Positions 56,025 through 64,000 of a stretch of DNA of 64,000 nt are shown in pieces; the stretch's first letter is position 1, and each line of letters begins with the position of its first letter. Source of the DNA: Streptantibioticus cattleyicolor NRRL 8057 = DSM 46488. GTDB lineage: Bacteria; Actinomycetota; Actinomycetes; Streptomycetales; Streptomycetaceae. Location of the stretch: the NCBI RefSeq assembly GCF_000240165.1, contig NC_017586.1, forward strand, positions 4,381,228-4,445,227, in the 5' to 3' direction. The translations under genes and the position numbers were made by a program. Under the pieces are notes generated by a model. It saw nothing but the letters and a program-made list of their open reading frames with translations. It had not been told where the DNA came from and did not search any database.

Positions 56025-56044
56025 CTTGTTGACCGGTGAGTAAG
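56025..56044. promoter_or_regulatory. Candidate TetR operator between the diiron genes
   Basis: CTTGTTGACCGGTGAGTAAG is an imperfect 20-bp palindrome centred on ACCGGT (7 of 10 base pairs). Half-sites of the type TTACT-ACCGGT are common TetR targets. It is 65-84 bases upstream of the rightward diiron gene. The nearby TetR gene is the obvious candidate regulator. Confidence 0.5.
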
Positions 56045-56108
56045 TTCCGTGTGACGCTGCGAACGAAAGCCACGCGCACAGCCACCCCATCAGGCGGAGG
56101 AGGCGTCG

Positions 56109-57215
56109 GTGTCGACGCACGAGCTCTACGTGGACAGCGCCCACGGCCCCGACTGGCAGTTGCCGGCGGCCGGCCACACCCGACTCACCTGGGAGTACGA
56201 CGACGGCCGGGACCGGCTGCTCGCCCTGTACCAGAAGGGCAAGGACAAGCAGTGGGACGGCGCCCGGCGGATCGACTGGGACCTGGAGGTGGACCCGTAC
56301 GACCCGCTGGGCGTCCCGGACCGGAACCTGGCCGTGTACGACACCCCGTACTGGTCGAGGATGAGCGAGCGCGACAAGCGTGACCTGCGCCGCCACTACG
56401 CCGCCTGGCAGTTCAGCCAGTTCCTCCACGGCGAGCAGGGCGCCATGGTGTGCGCCGCCCGGATCGTGGAGTCCGTCCCCGACCTGGACGCGAAGTTCTA
56501 CTCGGCCACCCAGACCATGGACGAGGCCCGGCACGCCGAGATCTACGCCCGCTTCCTGCACGAGAAGGTCGGCCTGCTCTACCCGGTCAACGACCAGTTG
56601 CAGACGCTGCTCGGCGACACCCTGCGCGATTCCCGCTGGGACATGCCCTTCCTCGGCATGCAGGTGCTCATCGAGGGGCTGGCGCTGGCCGCGTTCGGCA
56701 TGCTGCGCGACACCACCGACAAGCCGCTGCCCAAGCAGATCCTCGCCTACGTGATGCAGGACGAGGCCCGCCACGTCGCCTTCGGCCGGATGGCGCTGCG
56801 CGACCACTACCAGCAGCTCACCGACGCCGAACGGCGCGAACGCGAGGAGTTCGTGATCGAGGGCTGCTACCTGATGCGCGACCGGCTGCGCGGCGCCGAG
56901 ATACTGGAGAACTTCGGCATCCCGCGCAAGGACGCCGAACAGCTCACCGAGAACTCCGAATACCTGCGGCTCTTCCGCAAACTGCTCTTCAGTCGCATCG
57001 TGCCGTGCGTGAAGGACATCGGCCTGTGGGGCGAACGCCTGCAACGGGCCTACCACGACCTCGGGGTCTTCGAACTCGGCGACTCCAACCTCGATCTGCT
57101 GATGGCCCAGGACGAGGAGATCGCCGAGAAGCTGGACGCCGAACGGTTCGCCGCCGAGGAGGCCGCCCGGGTGGCCGAGGTGGCCGAGACGATCCAGGAG
57201 GGCACGCGGGGCTGA
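56109..57215 (+). CDS. Ferritin-like diiron protein
   Basis: This 368-residue protein has two DEARH motifs (E139-x-x-H142 in MDEARHAEIY and E219-x-x-H222 in QDEARHVAFG) plus Glu109 and Glu189, the six ligands of a diiron ferritin-like oxidase. It is related to stearoyl-ACP desaturase/R2-like proteins of actinomycetes, with unknown substrate. GTG 56109 follows GGAGGAGG. It is divergent from the AurF-like gene and converges with the MBL gene at 57225, 9 bases away. Confidence 0.82.
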   Translation: MSTHELYVDSAHGPDWQLPAAGHTRLTWEYDDGRDRLLALYQKGKDKQWDGARRIDWDLEVDPYDPLGVPDRNLAVYDTPYWSRMSERDKRDLRRHYAAWQFSQFLHGEQGAMVCAARIVESVPDLDAKFYSATQTMDEARHAEIYARFLHEKVGLLYPVNDQLQTLLGDTLRDSRWDMPFLGMQVLIEGLALAAFGMLRDTTDKPLPKQILAYVMQDEARHVAFGRMALRDHYQQLTDAERREREEFVIEGCYLMRDRLRGAEILENFGIPRKDAEQLTENSEYLRLFRKLLFSRIVPCVKDIGLWGERLQRAYHDLGVFELGDSNLDLLMAQDEEIAEKLDAERFAAEEAARVAEVAETIQEGTRG

Positions 57216-57224
57216 CGGCCCCGC

Positions 57225-58115
57225 TCACCACCGGTGCGCGGCGAAGTCCACCGGCACCGGTTCCAGGCCCGCGGTCCGTTCCGCCAGGCCGCGCATCCGG
57301 CGGGCCATCTCGTCGGCGGGCAGCCGGCGCCGGTCGCCGTGCCCGGGCAGCAGCCACTCGAACCGCAGCCGCGGCACGGTACGGGCCAGCGAGGCGGCCA
57401 GCGCCTCGATCGAGTACCAGGTCACGTACCGGGCCACCTCGACGTCCCCGGTCGTGCGCGACCAGTAGAAGCTGTCCCCGCTGAAGCAGTAGCGGTCGTC
57501 GGCGACGTAGAGCACGCTGCCGAGGGTGTGGCCGGGCAGCGGATGGCACCACACCCCCTCGGCCACCGGCACCGGCTCCGTGCCGCGCACCACCTGGTCG
57601 GCGTCGGGTGCCGCGTCCAGGTCGCCCTCGTGGATCCACAGCCGGGCGCCGAACCGGTCGGCGTAGCGCCGGCCGTGCGCCACGTGGTCGCGGTGGGTGA
57701 GCAGGACGTCGGTCACCGGGCCCAACGCCTCGTACCGCGCGGCCAGTTCCTCGCTGTAGCGCGGGGTGTCCACCATCAGGCTGCCGGCCTCGCGGCGCAG
57801 CAGGTAGGCGTTGGCGGCGGCGGTCCGCCGCGAGTTGTGGCCGCAGAAGTAGACGTTCTCGTCCAGTGCCATCGGGTACGGGTCGAGCGCCGGGTCGAGG
57901 GTGCGGTCGGGTGGCCGGACCGACCGGGTGTGGCAGGCGTAGGCGGCGGCGTGCAGCAGCGCGGTCTCCGCCGCGTCGCGCGGCTGCCGCAGCACCACCG
58001 ACCGCCCGTCCTCCTCCCCGATCAGCTCCGGCGCGATCTGCCGCGCGACGTCGCAGTTGGTGCAGCGCTCGTCCACGTACCACTCGGCGTGGTGGCGTGC
58101 GGGTGTGGTGGTCAT
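57225..58115 (-). CDS. Ferredoxin-like/metallo-beta-lactamase fusion protein
   Basis: This 296-residue protein has an N-terminal ferredoxin-like part with Cys18 and Cys21 (CTNCDVARQIAPE) and Cys61 (ACHTRS), followed by an MBL-fold domain (about 85-290). The metal-binding motif reads THRDHVAHG (His141, Asp143, His144, His147), then GHTLGSVLY, FSGDSFYW and LLPGHGDR. The combination suggests a redox hydrolase. An Fe-S cluster is inferred from the Cys pattern. It starts 4 bases inside the upstream small gene (ATGA), so both are in one operon. Confidence 0.82.
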   Translation of the reverse strand: MTTTPARHHAEWYVDERCTNCDVARQIAPELIGEEDGRSVVLRQPRDAAETALLHAAAYACHTRSVRPPDRTLDPALDPYPMALDENVYFCGHNSRRTAAANAYLLRREAGSLMVDTPRYSEELAARYEALGPVTDVLLTHRDHVAHGRRYADRFGARLWIHEGDLDAAPDADQVVRGTEPVPVAEGVWCHPLPGHTLGSVLYVADDRYCFSGDSFYWSRTTGDVEVARYVTWYSIEALAASLARTVPRLRFEWLLPGHGDRRRLPADEMARRMRGLAERTAGLEPVPVDFAAHRW

Positions 58116-58465
58116 GGCCCGTCCCCTTCGCAGGTGTCCGTCCTCTCAGGGATATCCGGTGGCGGGCGCAAAGCAGAAGGGGGTGGGGTTCTTGTGGTTT
58201 CCGCGCACAGGCGCTCTGCGGGGGCCGCCGGCCCGAGCGCCCCCAGCAGTGCCTGGAGCTCCCGCCCCAACTGGGGGGTGAGCAACCTTCGTTCACTTTC
58301 GGCCAGCGGAACGTCCACCGCCCCGCCGCGCCGCACCAACGCGTCGTTGACCCCACCCAGGATCCGCACCAGCAGCCCGAACGACGCTTCGTCCAGCCGC
58401 TTCCCGGCCCCCGCCAACCGCCGTGCGAAGTGCTCCGCCCGGCCCAGGAAGTCCTGATCATCCAT
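58112..58465 (-). CDS. Hypothetical helical protein of 117 residues
   Basis: I do not recognise this protein. Residues 1-75 look helical and amphipathic (FLGRAEHFARRLAGAGKRLDEA, then VRILGGVNDALVRRGG, then LLTPQLGRELQALLGALG); the end is polar with many Pro and Thr. ATG 58465 is preferred over the 58585 Met, which would add 40 residues from the promoter. Its stop overlaps the start of the MBL gene (ATGA). A partner of that enzyme is possible. Confidence 0.6.
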   Translation of the reverse strand: MDDQDFLGRAEHFARRLAGAGKRLDEASFGLLVRILGGVNDALVRRGGAVDVPLAESERRLLTPQLGRELQALLGALGPAAPAERLCAETTRTPPPSALRPPPDIPERTDTCEGDGP

Positions 58466-58600
58466 GGCGCCATGATCCGCCACCGGATGGCCGGAATGAT
58501 CCGTTGTGCTGTGTTGTGCCGGTGTTGTGCCACGAGCGACGGAAGTTGAACGATTGACGATCAGCGTGCGTCGCCGCCCCGTCACAACTCGTCCGGACGG

Positions 58601-59017
58601 TCAGCGCCCCGGCACCGGCGTCGCCAGCTCGAACCACACCGTCTTCCCCCGCGCCGGCCCGTACCGGCACACCCCCCACTCCGCCGCCCACGCCGAGATC
58701 AGCGGCATCCCCCGCCCGTGCTCGTCGTCGGCCCCCACGGCCCGCACCACCGGCTCCCCGGGCGCCTCGTCGTGCACCAGCACCCGCAGCACCTCACCAC
58801 ACCGCGCGCCGTGCTCCGCGTACACCGTCACCGGCGCCGAACACCGCGCCCGCGCGCAGGCGTCGACCGCGTTGGTCACCGCCTCCGAGGTGAGCAGCAC
58901 GGCCACGTCCACATGCGCCCCGCGCCGCGCCAGCGTCAGCAACGTCCGCACCGCCTCCCGCGCGGAGCGCACCCACATCGGATCGGGCGGGAAGACGAGG
59001 GAGCATTCGGTGCCCAT
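58601..59017 (-). CDS. ATP-binding HATPase_c_2 protein (RsbW/AbaA-like)
   Basis: This 138-residue GHKL ATPase has the N box LLTSEAVTNAVDACARA (about 42-58) and the G1/G2-like DDEHGRGMPLISAWAAEWGV. Small proteins of this type are frequently anti-sigma factors or partners of XRE/DUF397 regulators in Streptomyces. It is divergent from such a pair here, with 171 bases between. The target is unknown. Confidence 0.85.
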   Translation of the reverse strand: MGTECSLVFPPDPMWVRSAREAVRTLLTLARRGAHVDVAVLLTSEAVTNAVDACARARCSAPVTVYAEHGARCGEVLRVLVHDEAPGEPVVRAVGADDEHGRGMPLISAWAAEWGVCRYGPARGKTVWFELATPVPGR

Positions 59018-59061
59018 GCGGTGGCCTCCGGCGGTGGGGCGGGATGGGCGTCCGACGGTAG

Positions 59062-59074
59062 GGAAACATTTTCC
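59062..59074. promoter_or_regulatory. Palindrome GGAAA-CAT-TTTCC in the divergent promoter
   Basis: Five-base arms around CAT form a 13-bp palindrome in the 171-bp region between the HATPase gene and the XRE gene, 115-127 bases before the latter. The A/T-rich setting makes it a candidate operator for the XRE protein. Confidence 0.45.
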
Positions 59075-59188
59075 TTAGCCGCAACGATTTCCCCAGGGTT
59101 CCACCCTCGCGGGTGACGGTCGGCGGTAACCGGTGGCTCCGTCGCGACGGCATCGACAGACTGCTCGGACGTCACAAGGAGGAACCCG

Positions 59189-60064
59189 ATGGCACCCAGG
59201 AGCCGACCCAGCGAGCGGCAGCGCCGCCTCGGCGCCGAACTGCGGAAGCTACGCACCCGCGCCGGGCTCTCCGGTGACCAGGCGGGAGCCCTCCTCGACG
59301 CCGACCGCGCCCGCATCAGCAACATCGAGGCCGGTCGCATCGACGTCTCCCGCAACCGCCTGTACAAACTGCTGCGCGCGTACGGCTGCCCGCCGGGCCC
59401 GTTGTTCGACGGGATCATGGAGATGGCGCAGGAGCGGGGGAGGGGGTGGTGGGACGGGTACACGGACGTCGTCTCGCGCCACGCCTGCGACCTGGCGGAG
59501 CTGGAATCCCGCTCCACAACCATTCGCATGCATGAGCCGCTGTTCATACCGGGACTGCTGCAAACCGCCGACTACGCCCGTGCGGTGATCGGCGAGTCGG
59601 AGGCCGATGCCCGACGGATCGAGCGCTTCGTCGAGTTCCGCCTGGCGCGGCAGCGCGTGCTCGGTGCTGGTGTTACCTACCGTGCCGTCATCCACGAGGC
59701 GGCGCTGCACGTACAGATCGGCGGTGCCGCGACCATGCGCAAGCAGTTGCTGCGGCTGATGGAGGTCGCCCGACTGCCCAACGTCACCGTGCAGATCTTT
59801 CCGTTCGAAGCCGGGGCCTACTCGCCCTACACTTGCTCCTTCGGGATCTACGGCAGCGGGGTCCCGGAGCTCGACACCCTGTACCTCGAACACCCCCTGC
59901 GCTACTGGTTCCTCGGGGATGGTGATGACGTCGACGCGTACGCCAAGATGTTCGAGAGGCTCTCGCAACTGGCACTCGACCCGGTCGACCCGCATGCCGC
60001 ACCGGAGTCCCACGAGGCGCGTGACTCTCTGAGCCTCATCCAGCATGTGATGTACAGCCTGTAG
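59189..60064 (+). CDS. XRE-family regulator with DUF5753 sensor domain
   Basis: This 291-residue protein has an N-terminal XRE helix-turn-helix (about 8-70: LGAELRKLRTRAGLSGDQAGALLDADRARISNIEAGRIDVS) and a large C-terminal DUF5753 domain (HEPLFIPGLLQTADYARAVI, then LPNVTVQIFPF and SPYTCSFGIYG). In Streptomyces these regulators pair with DUF397 proteins and influence development and antibiotic production. The ATG is preceded by AAGGAGG. The DUF397 partner follows 10 bases after the stop. Confidence 0.92.
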   Translation: MAPRSRPSERQRRLGAELRKLRTRAGLSGDQAGALLDADRARISNIEAGRIDVSRNRLYKLLRAYGCPPGPLFDGIMEMAQERGRGWWDGYTDVVSRHACDLAELESRSTTIRMHEPLFIPGLLQTADYARAVIGESEADARRIERFVEFRLARQRVLGAGVTYRAVIHEAALHVQIGGAATMRKQLLRLMEVARLPNVTVQIFPFEAGAYSPYTCSFGIYGSGVPELDTLYLEHPLRYWFLGDGDDVDAYAKMFERLSQLALDPVDPHAAPESHEARDSLSLIQHVMYSL

Positions 60065-60074
60065 AAGGAGCCCG

Positions 60075-60278
60075 ATGGATCAGCTCGCGTGGCGCAAGTC
60101 GTCCTACAGCGGGGGCGGCAATGGAAACTGCGTCGAGATGGCGTCCGGTGACGGCCCCCTCGTCCACCTCCGGGAGAGCGACGACCCCGGGACCGTGCTG
60201 ACGGCGGCAGCCGGGGCGTGGGCGGCGTTTCTGGACGCGGTGCGGGGCGGGACGTACGACGACGGTGGACGGGGCTGA
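60075..60278 (+). CDS. DUF397 protein
   Basis: This 67-residue protein has the DUF397 pattern WRKSSYSGGGNGNCVEM followed by HLRESDDPGTVL. It is the usual partner of the preceding XRE regulator; reports suggest it modulates the regulator and is not a classical toxin. The ATG is 10 bases after the regulator's stop with AAGGAG in front. The gene ends with DDGGRG. Confidence 0.92.
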   Translation: MDQLAWRKSSYSGGGNGNCVEMASGDGPLVHLRESDDPGTVLTAAAGAWAAFLDAVRGGTYDDGGRG

Positions 60279-60286
60279 GGAACGGA

Positions 60287-61114
60287 ATGGCGCAGCGGAT
60301 CACCACGCGTAACGCGCGGTTCCAGCAGTGGCAGGCGCTGCTGGGCAACCGGAACAAGCGGCAGCGGGCCGGGGAGTTCCTGGTGCAGGGGGTGCGTCCG
60401 CTGCGGTTGGCGGTGGAGCACGGCTGGCCGCTGCGGGCGGTGCTCTACGCGGCCGGGCGGCCGTTGTCGCGCTGGGCGGAGGGCATCGTCCGGGACACCG
60501 GTGCGGAGCGGATCGCCATGGCACCGGAACTCCTGGCCGAGCTGGGGGAGAAGGACGCGGCGGCGCCCGAGGTGATCGCGGTGGCCGAGCTGCCCGCCGA
60601 CGACCTGGCCCGGATCCCGGTGCCGGAGGACTTCCTGGGCGTCGTCTTCGACCGCCCGGTCAGCCCCGGCAACATCGGCTCGGTGATCCGCTCGGCGGAC
60701 GCCTTCGGGGCGCACGGGGTGGTCGTCAGCGGCCACGCCGCCGACGTGTACGACCCCAAGTCGGTGCGGGCGAGCACCGGTTCGCTCTTCGCCGTCCCGG
60801 CGGTACGGGTGCCCTCGCCGCGCGAGGTGACGGCGTGGCTGGCGGACCGGGCGGTGACCGTGGTCGGACTGGACGAGCACGGCGAGGCCGACGTGTTCGA
60901 CTTCGACCTCACCGGCCCCACCCTGCTGCTCGTCGGCAACGAGACCAACGGCCTCAGCACCGCCTGGCGGGACGCCTGCCACCACCTCGTCCGCATCCCC
61001 ATGGGCGGCTCCGCCAGCTCCCTCAACGCGGCCAACGCGGCGACCACCGTCCTCTACGAAGCCCGCCGCCAACGCCACCGCGCCCCCGCCGTGACCCCGC
61101 CCGTCCTCGCCTGA
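60287..61114 (+). CDS. SpoU-family tRNA/rRNA 2'-O-methyltransferase
   Basis: This 275-residue SPOUT enzyme has an N-terminal L30e-like substrate-binding part (about 1-95) and a catalytic domain with motif 1 NIGSVIRSADAFGAHGVVV, motif 2 LLVGNETNGLS and motif 3 IPMGGSASSLNAANAATTVLYE. It transfers a methyl group from SAM to a ribose 2'-OH in tRNA or rRNA. The exact site cannot be read; relatives include TsnR-type resistance enzymes and housekeeping TrmH/RlmB. ATG 60287 follows GAGG. It is 8 bases after the DUF397 gene. Confidence 0.88.
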   Translation: MAQRITTRNARFQQWQALLGNRNKRQRAGEFLVQGVRPLRLAVEHGWPLRAVLYAAGRPLSRWAEGIVRDTGAERIAMAPELLAELGEKDAAAPEVIAVAELPADDLARIPVPEDFLGVVFDRPVSPGNIGSVIRSADAFGAHGVVVSGHAADVYDPKSVRASTGSLFAVPAVRVPSPREVTAWLADRAVTVVGLDEHGEADVFDFDLTGPTLLLVGNETNGLSTAWRDACHHLVRIPMGGSASSLNAANAATTVLYEARRQRHRAPAVTPPVLA

Positions 61115-61142
61115 CCGCCGGGGCCAGGGTGGGGGAGGTCCG

Positions 61143-62648
61143 GTGAAGAATGATCTGCTGGTCAAGCCGGACGACCTGGTGGACCGATGCCGGGAGTGGG
61201 AGCTGCTCGCGGAGTTCCTTGCCGATCCGGATCCCGCGATGCGGCTCGGCATCGTGTCCGGGCGTTGGCGGCATGGGAAGTCGTACCTGCTGCAGGCCCT
61301 GTCCGAGCAGGTCGGCGGCCTGTATGTGACGGCGGTGCGGGAGGAAGGGCGGCTGCCCGCGATCCAGCGGTTCAGCGACGCGGTCGCCGCCTACGCCGGT
61401 CTGCGGCAGGGGAGCCTGCGCCTGACGGACTGGCGGGACGTGCTGTCGAACGCCCTCGATGTGACGGCCCGTTCGCCGCACCCGCTGTTGGTGATCGACG
61501 AGTTGCCGTATCTGCTCCAGCACTCGCCCGAGATTCCGGGGCTGCTCCAGCAGCTCTACGACGAGCGGCAGCGCGGCTCCCGACCTGCTGCTGGGCCGGG
61601 GCCGCGGTTGATCCTGTGCGGTTCCGCGATGAGCGTCATGCACGAGCTGCTGTCCGGGACGAAGCCGCTGCGCGGCCGGGCCGTGGTGGATCTGCGTCTG
61701 GGCCCCTTCGACTACCGGGCCAGCTGCGACTTCTGGCGGATCACCGACCCGCTGACCGCGCTGAAGGTGCACGCGGTCCTGGGCGGCGCACCCGGTTACC
61801 GTCCGGTGGCCGCCCGCCCGCACCCGGACGACGGCTTCGACACCTGGCTCGCCCGGACCCTGCTCGATCCGGGCCGCGCGGTGTACTCGCGGACCGAGAC
61901 CGAGGACCTGTTGCGCGAGGACCCGAGGATCACGCAGCACACGCTGTACTACGACATCCTCACCGCGATCGCTCAGGGCGCCACCACCCCCAGCAAGATC
62001 GGCGCCGCGCTGGAACGCTCTCGCAACGCCGTCGCCCACCCGCTGGGCGTGCTGGAGTCGACGGGCTACATCCGGCGCGAGCAGGACATCCTGCGTGCCC
62101 GGCACCCGGTCATCACCCTCGCCGACCCCGTCATCCGCTTCAACCAGCTCATCACCCTGCCGCAGGCCGCCGCCGTGGAACAGGGTTTCGCCGAGCAGGT
62201 CTGGCAGCAGGCCGTCCCGACCTTCAACTCCAAGATCCTCGGCCCGCACTTCGAGGAACTGGCCCGCGACTTCACCCGCCGCTACGCTCACACCCTGCTG
62301 CCCGGCGGGCTGCCCGGGCCGGTCGGCACCACCGAGGTCGCCGATCCACAAGCCCGGACGAAACACGAGGTCGACGTCATCGCCCTGGCGGCGGGTGAAC
62401 GTCCGCAAGCTCCCCGGACGAGGATCGCACTCCTCGGGGAAGCCAAGGCGACGGCCGCCCGCCGGGGTACCGGGGACCTGGAGCGTCTGGAACGCATCCG
62501 CTCCCTGCTCGCCGAACAGGGATACGGCACCAAGGACACCACCCTGGCCCTGTACTCACTGCACGGCTTCTACCCGGATCTGATCAAGCTCGCCGACCGC
62601 CGTGACGACCTCCTCCTGGTCGACCTGCCCAGGCTCTACGGGGAGTGA
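61143..62648 (+). CDS. STAND-type ATPase with DUF234 C-terminal nuclease-like domain
   Basis: This 501-residue protein has an N-terminal ATPase with Walker A GRWRHGKS at 40-47, Walker B PLLVIDEL from residue 114, a winged-helix region, and a C-terminal DUF234 domain with the pattern EVDVIAL then IALLGEAKA, which resembles the PD-(D/E)xK nuclease core. This is the family most common in archaea (ATP-AAA/DUF234), with no established function; defence or DNA-maintenance roles are guesses. GTG 61143 follows GGGGGAGG. It is 28 bases after the methyltransferase and is closed by a hairpin. Confidence 0.82.
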   Translation: MKNDLLVKPDDLVDRCREWELLAEFLADPDPAMRLGIVSGRWRHGKSYLLQALSEQVGGLYVTAVREEGRLPAIQRFSDAVAAYAGLRQGSLRLTDWRDVLSNALDVTARSPHPLLVIDELPYLLQHSPEIPGLLQQLYDERQRGSRPAAGPGPRLILCGSAMSVMHELLSGTKPLRGRAVVDLRLGPFDYRASCDFWRITDPLTALKVHAVLGGAPGYRPVAARPHPDDGFDTWLARTLLDPGRAVYSRTETEDLLREDPRITQHTLYYDILTAIAQGATTPSKIGAALERSRNAVAHPLGVLESTGYIRREQDILRARHPVITLADPVIRFNQLITLPQAAAVEQGFAEQVWQQAVPTFNSKILGPHFEELARDFTRRYAHTLLPGGLPGPVGTTEVADPQARTKHEVDVIALAAGERPQAPRTRIALLGEAKATAARRGTGDLERLERIRSLLAEQGYGTKDTTLALYSLHGFYPDLIKLADRRDDLLLVDLPRLYGE

Positions 62649-62697
62649 CCTGGCGAGCGTCCACCGCGTATGCCCCCTGCCCGGAGGGCGGCGACCG

Positions 62698-62742
62698 GCC
62701 CCCCGGTCGCGGGGTTCTCCCGGGCGGGGGAGACCGGGGGGC
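62698..62742 (+). terminator. Terminator after the DUF234 ATPase
   Basis: GCCCCCCGGTC (62698-62708) pairs over 11 bp with GACCGGGGGGC (62732-62742); an inner CTCCC/GGGAG pair may extend the fold. It lies 50 bases after the stop. Confidence 0.7.
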
Positions 62743-62822
62743 GTAGGTGCGCGCGGCGCTTTCCGTACGGTCGCCGCCCGGGACCGTGTCGGCGGGACGG
62801 GGGCGCGAGGATGTGACGGCCC

Positions 62823-64000
62823 ATGCTGCCCGGTTCTCCGGAAAACCCTCTGAACGACCCGTTCGCCGAGTTGCTCGGCCGGTTCCTGGGGCTGACCCCG
62901 CGTTCGGCGCCGCCGGCGGTGCAGCGGGTGCCGATCGGGCGGTTGCTGAGCGATTCGGCGCGTGAGTTGTTGTCGCTGGCGGCCCGGCGGGCCGCCGAGG
63001 ACGGCAGTGCCGACCTGGACACCGACCATCTGCTGTGGGCGGCCACCCAGCTGGAACCGGTCCGCGCGGTGCTCGCCGAGGCGGGAGCCGACCCGGACCG
63101 GATCGCCGAGGAGCTGACCCGCGTCCTGCCCTCCGGCGACCTGGAGCCGGCGGCCAACCCCCAGCTCACCCCGGCCGCCAAGCGCACGCTGCTGGCCGCG
63201 CACGCCGCCGCGCAGGCCACCGGCAGCTCCTACATCGGGCCCCAGCACATCCTCCAGGCCCTGGTGGAGCAGCCCGGCAGCGCCGCCGCGCAGGCGCTCG
63301 GCTCCCAGCTCGACCAGGGGAGTCGGCGCGAGCTGGGCCGGGCGGCCGGGGCCGGGGCCGGAAAGCCGCCGAGCGACACCCCGACCCTGGACGAGTACGG
63401 GCGCGACCTGACCGAGGAGGCCAGGGCGGGACGGCTGGACCCGGTGGTCGGACGGGCCGACGAGATCGAGCAGACCGTCGAGGTGCTCTCCCGGCGGACC
63501 AAGAACAACCCCGCCCTCATCGGCGAACCCGGCGTCGGCAAGACCGCCATCGTCGAGGGGCTGGCCCAGCGCGTGGTCTCCGGCGACGTCCCCGCGCCGC
63601 TGGCCGGCAAGCGGGTGGTCGCCCTCGACCTGGTCGGCATGGTGGCCGGGGCCAAGTACCGCGGGGAGTTCGAGGAACGCGTCAAGAAGGTGCTGGAGGA
63701 GGTGGAGGCCGCCGAGGGCGGACTGATCCTGTTCGTCGACGAACTCCACACCGTCGTCGGCGCCGGCGGCACCGGCGAGGGCTCGATGGACGCCGGCAAC
63801 ATCCTCAAGCCCGCCCTCGCCCGCGGCGAACTCCATCTGATCGGCGCCACCACCATCGACGAGTACCGGCGCCACGTGGAGAAGGACCCGGCGCTGGAAC
63901 GCCGCTTCCAGCCGGTGCTGGTCCGCGAGCCCACCGTCGAGGAGACGGTGCAGATCCTGGAGGGGCTGCGGGACGCCTACGAGGCCCACCACCAGGTACG
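62823..64000 (+). CDS. Clp-family AAA+ ATPase (ClpB/ClpC-like), N-terminal part
   Basis: At least 392 residues are visible and the gene continues past the window. Two Clp_N repeats occupy about 40-105 and 110-165 ([18 protein letters not shown], then [16 protein letters not shown]). A linker is followed by the first AAA+ domain: Walker A GEPGVGKT at 234-241, the pore-like [15 protein letters not shown], Walker [10 protein letters not shown] and sensor ATTIDEYR. It is a protein unfoldase or disaggregase. ClpB and ClpC cannot be separated without the middle domain. ATG 62823 gives [14 protein letters not shown]; the upstream GAGGATG has no better start. Confidence 0.9.
   Translation, partial: MLPGSPENPLNDPFAELLGRFLGLTPRSAPPAVQRVPIGRLLSDSARELLSLAARRAAEDGSADLDTDHLLWAATQLEPVRAVLAEAGADPDRIAEELTRVLPSGDLEPAANPQLTPAAKRTLLAAHAAAQATGSSYIGPQHILQALVEQPGSAAAQALGSQLDQGSRRELGRAAGAGAGKPPSDTPTLDEYGRDLTEEARAGRLDPVVGRADEIEQTVEVLSRRTKNNPALIGEPGVGKTAIVEGLAQRVVSGDVPAPLAGKRVVALDLVGMVAGAKYRGEFEERVKKVLEEVEAAEGGLILFVDELHTVVGAGGTGEGSMDAGNILKPALARGELHLIGATTIDEYRRHVEKDPALERRFQPVLVREPTVEETVQILEGLRDAYEAHHQV

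Overview
The window is high-GC actinobacterial chromosome, almost certainly a Streptomyces or close relative. Codon third positions are nearly all G or C, GTG starts are common, stop/start overlaps of the GTGA and ATGA type are frequent, and several Streptomyces hallmarks are present: WhiB-like protein, nickel SOD, a conservon, XRE/DUF397 pairs and SAV_2336-type proteins. From memory, the order das sugar transporter / sensor kinase / wblE / sigB-type sigma with its antagonist / sodN / malic enzyme / 2-oxoglutarate dehydrogenase / lon follows the SCO52xx block of S. coelicolor. Most of the window is therefore core chromosome with accessory pieces inserted. No tRNA, rRNA, CRISPR array, prophage or complete transposase gene was seen. 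Two genes run off the ends: the sugar-binding protein at the left and a Clp ATPase at the right.

Layout. 0-5 kb: a DasABC-type amino-sugar ABC transporter with a GH3 N-acetylglucosaminidase and a double-SIS amino-sugar-phosphate enzyme, closed by a strong terminator; a DasR-like box lies just beyond it. 5-12 kb: PdtaS-type kinase, WblE with a CRP-like site, lipid kinase, SigH-type sigma and its antagonist, GNAT and UBP-finger proteins. 12-22 kb: Na+/H+ antiporter, PLP desulfhydrase, the sodN/sodX nickel superoxide dismutase pair, CGNR regulator, methyltransferase, malic enzyme, quinone-oxidoreductase-like protein, PadR/DUF4097 pair.

22-34 kb is the most striking region. It is one co-directional block encoding a CU044_2847-family protein, a trypsin fused to a VMAP-C-like domain, a MoxR AAA+ ATPase, a 1,087-residue vWA/TPR-like protein, an FxsA-like RiPP precursor, an FxsB-like radical SAM/SPASM enzyme and a TIR/NB-ARC/TPR protein. 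It combines a trypsin-MoxR-vWA (VMAP ternary) conflict or signalling module with a peptide-cyclophane system. The precursor peptide lacks the FxSxx tail expected of its family.

34-44 kb: 2-oxoglutarate dehydrogenase (KGD type), a two-component system, a spermidine-synthase-like protein, Lon with an HspR/HAIR-like box, and a secreted GH25 lysozyme. 44-54 kb: MarR, a nested inverted-repeat element without genes, a PP2C-like protein, a conservon (sensor ATPase, roadblock, DUF742, GTPase) ending in a StyA-like flavoprotein, and an NlpC/P60 hydrolase. 54-64 kb: TetR next to a 199-bp MITE-like element, two divergent diiron ferritin-like proteins, a ferredoxin-MBL fusion, an HATPase/XRE/DUF397 group, a SpoU rRNA methyltransferase, a DUF234-type ATPase and the start of a Clp ATPase.
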